Source: Sporothrix humicola
Lineage: Eukaryota > Ascomycota > Sordariomycetes > Ophiostomatales > Ophiostomataceae
Length of the DNA: 64,000 bases
Reading direction: 5' to 3'
Assembly: GCA_021396245.1 (NCBI GenBank)
Contig: WNYE01000003.1
Coordinates: forward strand, 682,001-746,000
Positions 12,095 through 22,320 of this stretch are shown in pieces. The notes beneath the pieces are model-generated. The model was not told where the DNA came from and did no database searches. It saw only the letters and a program-made list of their open reading frames with translations. How positions within the stretch are numbered: position 1 is the first letter of the stretch; each line of letters begins with the position of its first letter. The position numbers and the translations under genes were made by a program.

Positions 12095-12557
12095 GTGCGT
12101 TCCCGCTCGCTCTTTCCCTCTTCTGTACCTTATTCCATTTGCCATGTCCTTGCCTCTTTTTTCTCTTTGAACCTATTTTTTCTTTTCGCCTGGCTCTTTC
12201 CCTTTTTCCCGTGTCCTGGATCTTTTCTAGACTATGCTGCTCTTTCCTCGATCAAGGTATTAATCTTCTTGGATCTGCTCTTCTTTCCCGTTTTTGTTTT
12301 CCTCTCCTTCTACCTCTTCTTCTCTTCCTTCCTTTCTTTTTCTTCTCTCCTCCCTCATTCCTTCCTTTTTTGTCCAACACCACAACAAAACAATCTTCAC
12401 ATGTTTTGTGTATCACGCCGGCAGCCTTGATACGTAAAGGCTCCTTCCCTCCCAAGCTCCTCTTTCCTTTTCTACTCTCCCCCCCATTATCTCGTCTTCC
12501 TAATCTTTCCCCCCCTTTCTTTTCCACAACCTTCACCACGTCTTCTCGGTCCTCAAT
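12095..12557 (+). promoter_or_regulatory. CT-rich promoter/leader of the permease gene
   Basis: Nearly continuous CTTTCC/TCTTCC sequence on the coding strand up to the ATG at 12558. Such pyrimidine tracts are common just upstream of transcription starts in well-expressed filamentous-fungal genes. The open frames in it are a by-product of the biased composition. Confidence 0.6.
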
Positions 12558-14423
12558 ATGTCGCCTCCCAAGTACGAAGACGACGGCGGGTTGACCGTGT
12601 CGCCCAGCAATGACAACGGCATTGAGGGCATTGCCCCCACCTACAGCAACAGCGGCAACGAGACCGATCTCAATGACGGCAAGTACACCAACGAGAAGAG
12701 CGCTGGCGTCCCCGGCTCGCCCACCATGGTCGGTCAGATCCGCCGCAACTCGTCCGGTGGCTCGTCCGCCGACCGCCTGGTCGAGAACAACGCCAACCAG
12801 CTGCAGCGTCGGCTCAAGAACCGTCAAATCCAGCTGCTGGCCATTGGTGGCTCCATCGGCACAGCTCTCTTCCTGAGTATCGGCAACGGTCTGATTCGCG
12901 GTGGCCCCGGCAGCCTGTTCATTGCCTACACAATGTACAGCTGCATTCTGGGTCTCGTGAACAACTGCATTGCTGAAATGACCGTGTACATGCCCGTGAG
13001 TGGCGGTTTCATCCGGCTGGCTGGCCACTGGGTGGACGACGCTTGGGGCTTCATGGCTGGCTGGAACTTCTTCTTGTACGAGGCGCTGCTCATTCCCTTT
13101 GAGATTTCAGCCTTGTCGGTGGTTCTGAGTTACTGGCGAGACGACATTCCCGCGGCCGCTATCTGTGCTGCTGCAATCGTCGCCTACATGTGAGTTTGCC
13201 CTTTTTCGCCCCTCTAAAATTTAATTTGCTTCTCCTGCTAACAGCACAGTCTCCTGAATATCTTCGCGGTCAAGACCTACGGCGAGGCCGAGTTCTGGCT
13301 CTCTATCGGCAAGCTGATCCTGATTTTCATCCTCTACTTCTTCACTTTCATCACCATGGTCGGCGGCAATCCGAAACACGACGCCTACGGCTTCCGCTAC
13401 TGGAAGAACCCCGGCTCTTTTGCCGAGTACCTGTCGACAGGCGACATTGGCCGCTTTGAGGGCTTCCTGGCCGCTGTCTGGTCTGCCTCGTTCACGGTTG
13501 TCGGCCCCGAGTACATCTCCATGGCTGCTGCTGAGGCCAAGCACCCGCGTGTCTACATCAAGACGGCCTTTAAGACGGTCTTCTGGCGGTTCGGTGCTTT
13601 CTTCATTCTGGGCTCGCTCTGCGTCGGTATTGTCGTCGCCTACAACGACCCTCTCCTGCTGGATGGCGCTGGCTCTGGTACTGCTTCCGGTTCGCCCTAC
13701 GTCGTGGCCATGACCAATCTGGGTATCCGTGTCCTGCCCGACGTTGTCAACGCGCTGCTGTTTACTAGCATTTTCTCGGCCGGCAACACCTACTGCTACT
13801 GTGCCTCGCGCAGCTTGTACGGTCTCGCCCTGGAGGGCCGCGCCCCGCGTTTCCTGACCAAGTGCTGGAACGGCAACCCGCTCTTCTGCTTTGCCATTGT
13901 CATCTGCTTCTCGTTCCTGTCGTTCCTGTCTGTGAACAGCGGCTCCAACGTTGTCCTGACCTGGCTCGTCAACCTGATCACGGCCGGCGGCATCATCAAC
14001 TACGTTGTGATCACGGTCACCTACATCTGCTTCTACCGCGCCATGAAGGTCCAGGGCTTCGACCGCAAGACGCTGCCCTACATTGGCTGGTTCCAGCCGT
14101 ACGGCGCCTACGTTGGCTTTGTCTGGATGAGCTTTGTCGTCATCTTCTACGGCTACTCGTCGTTCCGCCCGTGGAGCGTCGACAACTTCTTCACGTACTA
14201 CACGCTGGTCATTCTCTCCCCGATCCTGTTTGTCGGCTGGAAGCTGATCAAGCGCACCCACTGGCGCCGCCCTCACGAGGTCGACTTGATCTGGGAGGCC
14301 CCTGCCGTTGCGGCGTACGAGGCGCAGGAGACAGACCCTGTCACTGGTTTGTGGGAGGAGATTGGGGAGTTGTTCTATCTTAACAAGATTTTCAAGCGCA
14401 ACAAGAAGACGGCCGAGGTTTAA
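12558..14423 (+). CDS. Amino-acid permease, APC/YAT family
   Basis: Two exons, 12558-13189 and 13250-14423, with a 60-nt intron (donor GTGAGT, branch GCTAAC). A nearer AG at 13244 would run into a stop, so the AG at 13249 is used. The product has 601 residues. The first ~88 are hydrophilic and cytosolic, then about twelve membrane helices follow, starting with the conserved LLAIGGSIGTALFLSIG block at about residue 92. Later blocks (MPVSGGFIRLAGHWVDDA, EALLIPFEI) are those of fungal general amino-acid permeases of the INDA1/Gap1 group. It should import amino acids by proton symport at the plasma membrane. It lies beside the flavin-monooxygenase cluster; its CT-rich upstream region suggests strong expression. 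Confidence 0.92.
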
Positions 14424-14653
14424 AGTTGCATTTTTGTCTCTTGCAATATTCGAGTGGAACATATTTTTTGCGATTGCATAGCAAGTCTCCTCAGGACAGG
14501 AGAGAGTTTCTTTTTGGAAAAGAAAGTTAAAAAAGAGAGGTGGCTACATTTTGCTAGATACCCAGTTTTGAATATCCGTATTATTTTATTTACAGTTTTT
14601 GAACAACCTTTTGATTACAATCTTAAGTATCGAGTGATGTCGAGTGACCTCAA

Positions 14654-16117
14654 CTACGGAGTGATGTCTTGCAACTTTGGCGCTGGCTGTCCTTTGTGCC
14701 AAGTGTACTTGCTGCCCGGGTGGTCAGGCGGCAGGTAGGCAGGCGAGACTTTGGAGGTGTTCTCGGTGTTGCCCAGAAACACTTCACGAGCTGTTGTGCC
14801 GGGTTTGAGGCTGTCGACCTCCCGGAAGCGGCCTCTCTTTCTGAGCTCCGGCAGCAGGTACTTGATAATGTCCTCAAACGAGCCCGGGTTCGTGACGTGC
14901 GCCAGGTTGAAGCCGTCGACGCCGCCGTCGTCCAGCCACTTTTCCAGGGCATCGGCCACTGTGACAGGCCCGCCCACGATCTTGGCGCCCAGCCCGCCGA
15001 CGGTCAGAAACTCGACAATGTCGCGCTTCGTCCACGGCTTGTTGTCGGTGCCCGGGATGGTGGCCGCCCAGCGCGCGATCAGCGACTGGATCCGCGGGTT
15101 GTCGTCGGTCAGGCGGAAATCCTGGTCGTCGCTGTACGTGCTCATGTCGACGCCGGTCCAGCCACCAAAGAGTGCGAGGGCGCCCTCGGTGTTTGTGTAC
15201 GACCGAAAATCGGCCTCTTTGCGGGCGGCGTCCTCGTCGTCGGCGCCCACGATTAAGTGGATGCCGGCAATGACCTTGATGTGGTCCGGGTGGCGGCCGT
15301 GGCCGGCGGCGACGGCGCGGATGTTGTCGGACGTTTTGCGGAGCAGCTCGGGCGTTTGCGCCGAGATGAAAATGGCCTCGCCGTGCTTGCCGCCGAAATC
15401 GTTGCCGGCCGCCGACGTGCCGGCCTGAAATAGAAAGGGTGTGCGCTGGGGCGAGGGCGCCACCAAGTGTGGGCCGGGCACACGGAAATACTTGCCGTCG
15501 TGCTCAATGTTCTGGACGGCGTCGTCTTCAATGTAGACACCCGTGGCACGGTCGGCCAGGATGGCATCGTCGCGGAAGCTGCCCTCCCACAGCTTGTACA
15601 GAACCTCCAGGTATTCGTGGGCGCGGGCATAGCGCTCGCCGTGCGGGATCTGCTCGTCGAGGCCGTGGTTCTTGGCGGCACTGTCCAGGTAGCTGGTGAC
15701 AATGTTCCAGGCGAAGCGGCCTTTGGAGTAGTGGTCGACGGTGGACAAGCGGCGGGCGAGGGCGTACGGCTTCTCGTAGGTGACGCTGGCCGTGACGCCT
15801 AGAATCAGATTCTTGGTGACGGCAGCGAGGGCCGGCACGAGGTACAGAGGATCGGTGACCGGAAACTGGGCGCCCGACGCCAGCGTGGGCACAAAGTTGC
15901 CCGGCCCGCGGTAGACGTCGTAGGCGCCCAGGGTGTCGGCAATGAAGATGGCGTGGAAGCCGGCGTCATCTAAAAGTTTGGCCAGGTCGGTCCAGAACTC
16001 GAGGGTGTTGTACTCGTCCGTCCGGTTGGTCGGGTGGTTCCAGGGCCCGGCGGCCTGGTGGGCGGGGGTGTTCATGACGAACGCATTGAGGATCATCTGT
16101 TTCTTTGGAGAGGCCAT
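14654..16117 (-). CDS. LLM flavin monooxygenase, NtaA/SnaA/DszA type
   Basis: A 487-residue protein in one exon, of the length usual for the FMN-dependent nitrilotriacetate / dibenzothiophene-sulfone monooxygenase branch of the luciferase-like superfamily. Recognisable blocks are the N-terminal ILNAFVMNT, the TIM-barrel segment SVTYEKPYALARRLSTVDH, NIVTSYLDSAAKNHG and the Gln-Ala-Gly-Thr-Ser strand (FLFQAGTSAAGNDFGGKH). These enzymes use FMNH2 from a separate reductase to oxidise organosulfur or amino-acid-like substrates; no such reductase is in the window. The ATG at 16117 starts at the family N-terminus. An in-frame ATG 31 codons upstream (16210) adds unrelated sequence and is unlikely. 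It is divergent from the FAD monooxygenase at 17275. Confidence 0.88.
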   Translation of the reverse strand: MASPKKQMILNAFVMNTPAHQAAGPWNHPTNRTDEYNTLEFWTDLAKLLDDAGFHAIFIADTLGAYDVYRGPGNFVPTLASGAQFPVTDPLYLVPALAAVTKNLILGVTASVTYEKPYALARRLSTVDHYSKGRFAWNIVTSYLDSAAKNHGLDEQIPHGERYARAHEYLEVLYKLWEGSFRDDAILADRATGVYIEDDAVQNIEHDGKYFRVPGPHLVAPSPQRTPFLFQAGTSAAGNDFGGKHGEAIFISAQTPELLRKTSDNIRAVAAGHGRHPDHIKVIAGIHLIVGADDEDAARKEADFRSYTNTEGALALFGGWTGVDMSTYSDDQDFRLTDDNPRIQSLIARWAATIPGTDNKPWTKRDIVEFLTVGGLGAKIVGGPVTVADALEKWLDDGGVDGFNLAHVTNPGSFEDIIKYLLPELRKRGRFREVDSLKPGTTAREVFLGNTENTSKVSPAYLPPDHPGSKYTWHKGQPAPKLQDITP

Positions 16118-17274
16118 GTTGGGCAAGGGGCAACGGATGAATGGGAGTTGCTGAGTGTCGTATTTTCCGTTGATGCGTGCCGATGTTCGATGTTTGGCAA
16201 GACGGTTCACGTTCTATTCTTTCGTCCAGGTGCTTGCCTCTATTTTACCCAGTTAAATATGACCTCTTTAGACACGTTTCTTACAAGAGTTTGATCACGG
16301 TTTACCGAGTTGGTCGCCGTTCATGAGTGTCGACGGATGTTCCATTGATGATCTTCAGAGGGTCTCGGCATATTTTGCGAGATCAACAAAAATGTACGAA
16401 AACGTACGAAATAGCAAAACAAATGAACGCCGTCTGCACCTCTCCCGCCTTGCATCTCGGTATAGTGGTGACCGTGACGTCGATGCAATAACGGATATGC
16501 TTGTGTGTGATGTGCTGTTGAGTTCCCGCTGTGTGTGGTTAGCGCATTTCGTCGCAGGTCCTGATTGGGACCAAAATGGTGTAAGCTGGGCACGAAATGG
16601 TGAATTGCGGGTGAGGAAGGTGCGAGGAGGGGCATCGACGGAACACATTGCAGAACAGCCCGCCCACAACGGATCCGATAACAATCTCGGATAGTTTGTC
16701 TCCGTACTCTTATCGTTGTTTTTTATTTTATTTTATCCTGTTTTATCTCATCCATTATTCTCGCTGAAATGTGTGGAATACTGGCCATCTGTGTCTTGTT
16801 CGCACTCGTCCGACAGACCTTCCTAATCCGGCTACAAGCTCACTTACACGGGAAGAGGGGCGAGCACACACAATTGCACCATTGTAGGTCCACTGTAAAT
16901 GCCCCGTAAACACCCCGTAGGATCTGTCTAGCCCGCTGTAAGTTAGGGTACATCAGTCGCTCGTTCATCTCTGCCGAATTACCACGGCTCTCCGCAAAGG
17001 ATCCTTCTTCCCGTCCTTCTGCCATACAGTCGTGCGTGTAGGTCAGAATGATGCAATGAGTTCACTGGAGCTTTTAACGAATATGTGCGTAGTCGGAGGT
17101 TTATTCTGAGGGGATGTAAGTGTAACATCCCGAAGCATATGAAAGAAGACGGCGTTCAACAACATTTTTGCTGATTGCAATCGGATTCCAGTTACATCTT
17201 GTCGTCCATCAACATCATCACCAAATTAGTCATCTTCCTCAACATCCTCGAATTTAAATACACTCCCTGTCAAT
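16118..17274. other. Divergent promoter region of two monooxygenases
   Basis: 1.16 kb between the two divergently transcribed monooxygenase genes, so regulation may be shared. An open frame at 16323-16694 (123 codons) has no recognised motif and is probably chance. Short TTTTATTTTA repeats occur near 16720-16745. Confidence 0.5.
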
Positions 17275-19104
17275 ATGGGCTCTGTCGATAATTTGACGGC
17301 CCCTTTCGGCGGGGTGCAGCTTGTCGACCGGTTCATTGACGAGCCGCGTCCACTGCGGGTGGCCGTTGTCGGCGGCGGAATTTCTGGCATCACGGCGGGC
17401 ATTCTGCTGCCGGCCAAGGTCCCGGGCATCCAGCTCACAATCTTTGAAAAAAACGACGATCTGTCGGGCACATGGCTGACGAACCGGTACCCGGGCGTGC
17501 GGTGCGACATCCCGTCGCACGCGTACCAGTCGACGTTTGCGCCGAACCCGGGCTGGAGCGATGCGTTTTCGTACGGGTCGGAGATCCGGGACTACTGGCA
17601 GGGCGTGGCGCGGCAGTACGATGTGTACAAGTATGTGCAGCTGGGGCGGCGGGTGGACGGCGCCGTCTGGGATGAGGGGAAAGGGGAGTGGACAGTGACA
17701 GTGACCAACGTCAAGGACAACGCCCAGACAACACATGTGGCCGACATTCTCATCACGGCCGTCGGTCTGTTTGACAATTGGGCGCTGCCCGACTATCCTG
17801 GCCTGGCAGATTTCAAAGGCCACTTGAGACACGCGCAGAACTGGGATCCCGAGTTTGACCCGACGGGCAAGAAGGTGGCTGTGATTGGCAACGGTGCGAG
17901 CGGGATCCAGATTGTGACCAATATCCAAGAGAAAGTGGCAAGACTGGACCACTATGTGCGGCACCGGACGTGGATTGCGTCGTCGTTTGCCGCCAAGGGC
18001 GCTCCAGACACGCCAAAGGAGGAGACAACGGAAGAAGCAGCGACAAGAGAGGACGGCGACCTGGGGAGCGATCCATTCCACCATGAGCGCAAAGCCGGCC
18101 CGCAGCCGTATACCTCCAAACAGATTGCAACACGCTCGTCCGACCCCGAGGCATATCTGTCCTTCCGCAAAGCCCTGGAGATCAAGTACTGGCACCGCTT
18201 CGCCACCGTGTTCAAGAACGCCGAGGCCAACGACAATTTGCGGGAACAGTTTACGGCCAGCATGAAGGAGCGCGTCGCCAAGAAACCAGCGCTGCTCAAC
18301 GACCTGATCCCTGACTTTTCGCCCAACTGCCGCCGCCTCACACCCGGCCCGGGCTACCTGGAGGCACTGGCCGAGGACAATGTCGACTACGTGCGGACGC
18401 CGATCAAGCGGTTTGTGGCGACGGGCATCGAGACGGAAGATGGCGTCGTCCGAGAAGTCGACGCCATTATCTGTGCGACAGGCGCCGATATTATGCAGTC
18501 CGCGCTGGCGCCGCGGTTTCCCGTCCGGGTCGGTGCAACAGGCAAAACACTGACTGAAACGTGGAAAGCCCACGGCCATCCGTACACGTATCTCGGGACG
18601 GCAACGCCAAACTTCCCCAACCTGTTCTTTGTCCTGGGCCCGCACGCCTCGGGTCCGTCCGGCACCGTCCCCTACTCGGTCGAGACGCAGATTTCACACC
18701 TGGCGCGCATCCTCCGCAAGGTGTCGACCGAGGGAATCAAGAGCATCTCGCCGCTTCCCAAGGCTGCCGCCGACTTCGAGGCGTGGGCGACGGCGTTCTT
18801 CAAGACGACGGTCTTTTCCGAGTCATGCCGGTCGTGGTACAATGCGGGAAACCCGGGCGGCTACATTAGCGGCCTGTGGCCGGGCAGCATGGCACACCTG
18901 GCGACGATCCGGCGCTCGCCGCGGTGGGAGGACTACCAGTACACCTATCTGGGTGAGCAAGACGAAAACGGCGAGGTCAATCGGTTTGCGTGGTACTTTG
19001 GCAACGGATGGACGAGCAAAGAAAAGGACCCCGAGGCCGACCTGGTGTCTTATCTGCATGTGCCGGGGACAGTCCCTCTCAAGGATGTTCACGATAAAGA
19101 GTAA
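17275..19104 (+). CDS. FAD monooxygenase, Baeyer-Villiger / FMO-like
   Basis: A 609-residue single-exon protein. An FAD-binding Rossmann motif GGGISG lies at residues 33-38 and an NADPH-binding one, GNGASG, near 204-209. Between them, at residues 180-191, FKGHLRHAQNWD matches the type I Baeyer-Villiger fingerprint F-x-G-x3-H-x3-W-(P/D), with Asp in the last place. NRYPGVRCDIPSHAY is the usual block of this group. The enzyme should insert oxygen into ketones or oxidise heteroatoms such as sulfur, with NADPH and O2. A charged insert at about residues 240-270 lies after the second Rossmann motif. Neighbours are other oxidoreductases, which suggests a shared catabolic or tailoring pathway. It converges with the reductase gene at 19187 with 82 bases between. 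Confidence 0.9.
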   Translation: MGSVDNLTAPFGGVQLVDRFIDEPRPLRVAVVGGGISGITAGILLPAKVPGIQLTIFEKNDDLSGTWLTNRYPGVRCDIPSHAYQSTFAPNPGWSDAFSYGSEIRDYWQGVARQYDVYKYVQLGRRVDGAVWDEGKGEWTVTVTNVKDNAQTTHVADILITAVGLFDNWALPDYPGLADFKGHLRHAQNWDPEFDPTGKKVAVIGNGASGIQIVTNIQEKVARLDHYVRHRTWIASSFAAKGAPDTPKEETTEEAATREDGDLGSDPFHHERKAGPQPYTSKQIATRSSDPEAYLSFRKALEIKYWHRFATVFKNAEANDNLREQFTASMKERVAKKPALLNDLIPDFSPNCRRLTPGPGYLEALAEDNVDYVRTPIKRFVATGIETEDGVVREVDAIICATGADIMQSALAPRFPVRVGATGKTLTETWKAHGHPYTYLGTATPNFPNLFFVLGPHASGPSGTVPYSVETQISHLARILRKVSTEGIKSISPLPKAAADFEAWATAFFKTTVFSESCRSWYNAGNPGGYISGLWPGSMAHLATIRRSPRWEDYQYTYLGEQDENGEVNRFAWYFGNGWTSKEKDPEADLVSYLHVPGTVPLKDVHDKE

Positions 19105-19186
19105 AGGGGATAGAGGCATGATAAATATTAAATGAGCGTAATAAATTTAATTTTAGAGATCAGAAAACAAGTCTATGTCTATCACC

Positions 19187-20659
19187 TCATGAACTGTCTG
19201 TAATTCTGACTACCACCCTTCCGCCACTGATTTCTCCAGATCGCAATCTGTCCAAGCCGGTATTGACTCCTTCCAAACCTTGCTCGACGCCATGAACAGC
19301 GGGCGGTACCAGCTTCTTGGAGGCCAGCAACCTCTCCAACCATGACGACAGTGCTTCGCCGACAGCCGGCACTTCATGGAACAGTTTGATGGGCACGTTG
19401 TGGAACACGCAGCCAGGCGGTGCAGCACCTTTGGGCAGACCTGTCAAGCCGACCAGATGGCTCTGTCGTGATGCTGAGAGGCCGTCAATGTTGACGTCGA
19501 CGTCGACGTTTCCGTTTGGAGGCGTGGATGGCGGCGACGGATAGCTTTTTGGAGCAGTGACGACCTCCTTTTTCTCTTTAGTGGGCACCGCCTCCTGTGA
19601 ACAGGCCAAAGCCTTGAGAAGATGCGTTGCCGTGTCCCGTCCTCTTGTGTCAAAGCCAAACCGCAGCCGGCTACCCAGGTTCGCCCGCAAGACAGCCACC
19701 GCCCGCTCCGGATCGTGGCTGTCCACCACCAGGTCCGGCTGCCACGGCTCGCCGCCCTCTTTTTGCGCCAAACGCCAGCCGTGCTTGGCCGTGTCCACGA
19801 CGGCGGCCACTCTGAGACCGGCAAGGCGGGCCAGCTGGATGGCTATGTGCGCCGACGTCGACGAAGCGCCCCAGACAGCAATCCAGTCGCCAGGCAGGGC
19901 GCGGTCCGAAGGAGAGATGCCACTCAGACACTCGTCCCTGATGTCCTTGGCCAACAAAGACGGCGGCAGTTGGCGGACCAGAGACAGCAGGTCGGGTCCG
20001 TTCTCGACCTCGCCAAAGTCAATGCCCAGGTTGACACCCAGAGCGAGGATGGCTGCGACGAAAGCCACGCCAATCGTGGCACCCGCTTCGTAGGAAAGAT
20101 GAGGCGGCAGCCGTACCGTGTTGTAGTCCCACACCACAACGTACTCTTGGTACGCGCCCTTGCGGAGGTCCCGGTAGTCGGTCGAGATCGCGAGCACTCG
20201 GTTGCCGGGCAGGATGCGAGTGTTGCCGTCGTTCTGTGTCTCCGTAATCAAACTGACCGGCGGCCCGTCCGTCATCACTGAATTGTACGCTGCTTCTGCC
20301 GAGTGCCGCGACCACCACTCCGTCTCGGGGAAGCCGTCGACCGGCGTGCGTTCCGGCGTGTGCGGCGAAAAGTGCTTGCCGTGCCGGCCTAGCCAGCTCT
20401 CTGTCAACCTCTCTTTGAGGCGCACAACCTCGCCGGCGCACTCCCGCCCGGCAATGTAAGGCAGCTCGGGAATGGCAAAATTAAAGTCGGCCGACTTCCA
20501 GTCGATCGGGTTGAGGCCGATGACGGCTGTCCGGACCAGAATCTCGCGGTCGTGGAGCAGCTCGGGGACGGCATAGTCGTGGGTCACTTGGTAAGGTTGG
20601 CGCGGGGCGTGGAGCAGCAGGACCGTCTGCGAGGGCGGGACTGGGTAGTTGGTCGACAT
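19187..20659 (-). CDS. Medium-chain reductase (GroES-like, zinc-free type)
   Basis: A 490-residue single-exon protein. The N-terminal GroES-like half has IGLNPIDWKSADFN and YIAGRECAGEVV, as in quinone oxidoreductase and enoyl-reductase type MDR enzymes. A Rossmann half begins near residue 258 with WGASSTSAHIAIQLARLAG, where the usual second Gly position is altered. No structural four-cysteine zinc loop is visible. Two extra segments, about residues 82-150 and 211-255, make it roughly 120 residues longer than a standard MDR protein. It should use NADPH to reduce an activated double bond or carbonyl; the substrate is unknown. It could serve the neighbouring monooxygenases or be an independent trans-enoyl-reductase-like gene. 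Confidence 0.82.
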   Translation of the reverse strand: MSTNYPVPPSQTVLLLHAPRQPYQVTHDYAVPELLHDREILVRTAVIGLNPIDWKSADFNFAIPELPYIAGRECAGEVVRLKERLTESWLGRHGKHFSPHTPERTPVDGFPETEWWSRHSAEAAYNSVMTDGPPVSLITETQNDGNTRILPGNRVLAISTDYRDLRKGAYQEYVVVWDYNTVRLPPHLSYEAGATIGVAFVAAILALGVNLGIDFGEVENGPDLLSLVRQLPPSLLAKDIRDECLSGISPSDRALPGDWIAVWGASSTSAHIAIQLARLAGLRVAAVVDTAKHGWRLAQKEGGEPWQPDLVVDSHDPERAVAVLRANLGSRLRFGFDTRGRDTATHLLKALACSQEAVPTKEKKEVVTAPKSYPSPPSTPPNGNVDVDVNIDGLSASRQSHLVGLTGLPKGAAPPGCVFHNVPIKLFHEVPAVGEALSSWLERLLASKKLVPPAVHGVEQGLEGVNTGLDRLRSGEISGGRVVVRITDSS

Positions 20660-22320
20660 TTTGTTGATGTGGTGGTGATGTAAGATGAGCGTAAGTGAGA
20701 TTGGTGATGATGGGAAAGAACAAAAAACACCAAAATAAAATCAAAACAAGATCGATACGAGCACGGAGAATTTCCGTAGGACAGAGTAAAGTAAAATACA
20801 GCAAAACTCAACGCAAATAACGTCAACTGGATCTTAACAAATCAGGACAAGTGAAAACTACAATAACAAGCGAGGTAGGCGAAGGAACACTGAAAAGACG
20901 CCACCACAGACAACATCCAAAATCGAGCGGTTCCGCCGTATGTCAACTCTTTCGGTTGTTTCGAGAACTCTGTTTGACTGGAATTGCAATCCGAGGCATT
21001 TGCAGTCGTTGCGTTTGTTTGTTTTATTTTCTTCTTATTTTATGTCTTCATTCCGATACTCGTTGCTATTCCGAGATCAACCTCTTGGTTTCGCTGTCAC
21101 CACTCGCATATCATATTTGCAATACCACATCTGTAAAAAGTAGCTCTCTTTCTCAGTCACTCTCAGTCTCTACACATCATTCTGTCTTATACACGTGCTG
21201 ACATATCCTTCCGAGAAGGTATCAATGACACAGGAACCCCCACGGTATCAAGACAGATGGTTGGCTCTCACTCAACAGCCCATATGGCGTCTTCACAGCT
21301 ACTGCAGCCTTGGAGGGCAAGCGAGATGATATATTGAAATAGAAAATAACGAGGGAAAAGAAATAAAAGTCGCCGTATTAAACACCGCCATCGATCATTA
21401 CAGCTCTCGACAATTATTGGTTGCTGTTTTCTGTCGCAATATGCTCGTCGATGGCAAGTGCTCCAAGTCCACTAACACCAGTCAACTAAGACTGTTTACA
21501 GTGGACCACTAACACGACCACCACTAACACTACAGTACACACCTCTGTGGATCCCGCCGCTCCCGGTGGGGTCTCCCGCGCCATCGACGCCAGGATGGCG
21601 AATGCAGATTCGTGACGACAAAAGCTCTTAATTTGGCAGTCTTTTCGTTCTTCGTTGTCTCGATATTTCCTTCAATCAATTATCTCCCCTCGACTCCTCT
21701 CCCACATTCCTCCGCAGTCGGCTCGCGAATCTCGGGTGTTTCGCGGAGGGTTTTTGCTGCATGTGTCCGATACAACCCCATCTCCTTCAGTCGGCGTTTT
21801 CTTTATGAAGTACGTCGTACACAACGACGCCATTCTCAACAACGCCAGTCCAGATTTGATCTAAAGTCCCATCTGAGTTTGGCCCTGGTCTTAATGGACG
21901 ATTGATCTGATAACGATAATCGTACATGACTCTGTATTGTCAGCGCGCCAGTTCATGGCTTGACTTTTCTTTTTCTTTCCTAGCTCCTTTCTGTATCAAG
22001 TCAGACTCGTTCTTACGAGGTCTCGAGGTCTCGAGGTCTCTCGGCCGAGAGTGACATGTTATCGACAAGCAATCGTCACGGCATTGTGATGATGTCTTTC
22101 TTAAGTGATCACAATGACATCTGTAGATTCTCACACATCTGTTCACTTTTTAACATCATTTTGTATCTTGAAATTTGCAATGCTCAATTTGGAATTCAGA
22201 TATCCGTGCCCATAGGTAAAATTATTTAAAATCAAAAAACAGTCGTAGCCGTCATTATTATGTACTTTTCATCGTCTCATCGCCATCTTCACGCTCGTCA
22301 ACTCGCACCTGTGGTGCTCG
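20660..22320. other. Intergenic, reductase promoter to TauD 3' side
   Basis: 1.66 kb without a recognisable gene. The part next to 20660 is A-rich and is the likely promoter or leader of the minus-strand reductase. Frames at 21.6-21.9 kb have no family features. A small GAGGTCTC repeat lies at 22017-22041. Confidence 0.5.
22017..22041. repeat. GAGGTCTC triplicate
   Basis: Three consecutive copies of an eight-base unit GAGGTCTC, containing overlapping CTCGAG palindromes, followed by a CTCTCGGCCGAGAG palindrome. No function is assigned. Confidence 0.6.

Larger units (their letters stand above)
5263..12557. other. 7.3-kb gene-poor region
   Basis: No frame has convincing coding character on either strand. 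Composition changes along it: AT-rich without bias at 5.3-6.0 kb, CT-rich on the plus strand at 7.7-8.2 kb, A- and GA-rich on the plus strand (CT-rich on the minus) at 8.7-10.2 kb, mixed at 10.3-12.0 kb, then strongly CT-rich up to the permease start. It may be a long regulatory region and leader of the permease, may hold long non-coding RNAs, or both. Short repeats inside it are listed separately. Confidence 0.5.

Noticed and set aside
12095..12594. Overlapping Phe/Leu/Ser-rich frames before the permease start
   Set aside because: Direct result of the CT-rich leader; no protein features.
13221..14462. 413-codon minus-strand frame opposite the permease
   Set aside because: Shadow of GC-rich coding DNA. 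The plus strand has the membrane helices, the intron and family motifs.
16323..16694. 123-codon plus-strand frame between the two monooxygenases
   Set aside because: Composition and codon use are unlike the neighbours and no motif is seen; likely chance in a promoter region.
17254..18645. 463-codon minus-strand frame opposite the FAD monooxygenase
   Set aside because: No motifs; the plus strand carries both Rossmann motifs and the Baeyer-Villiger fingerprint.
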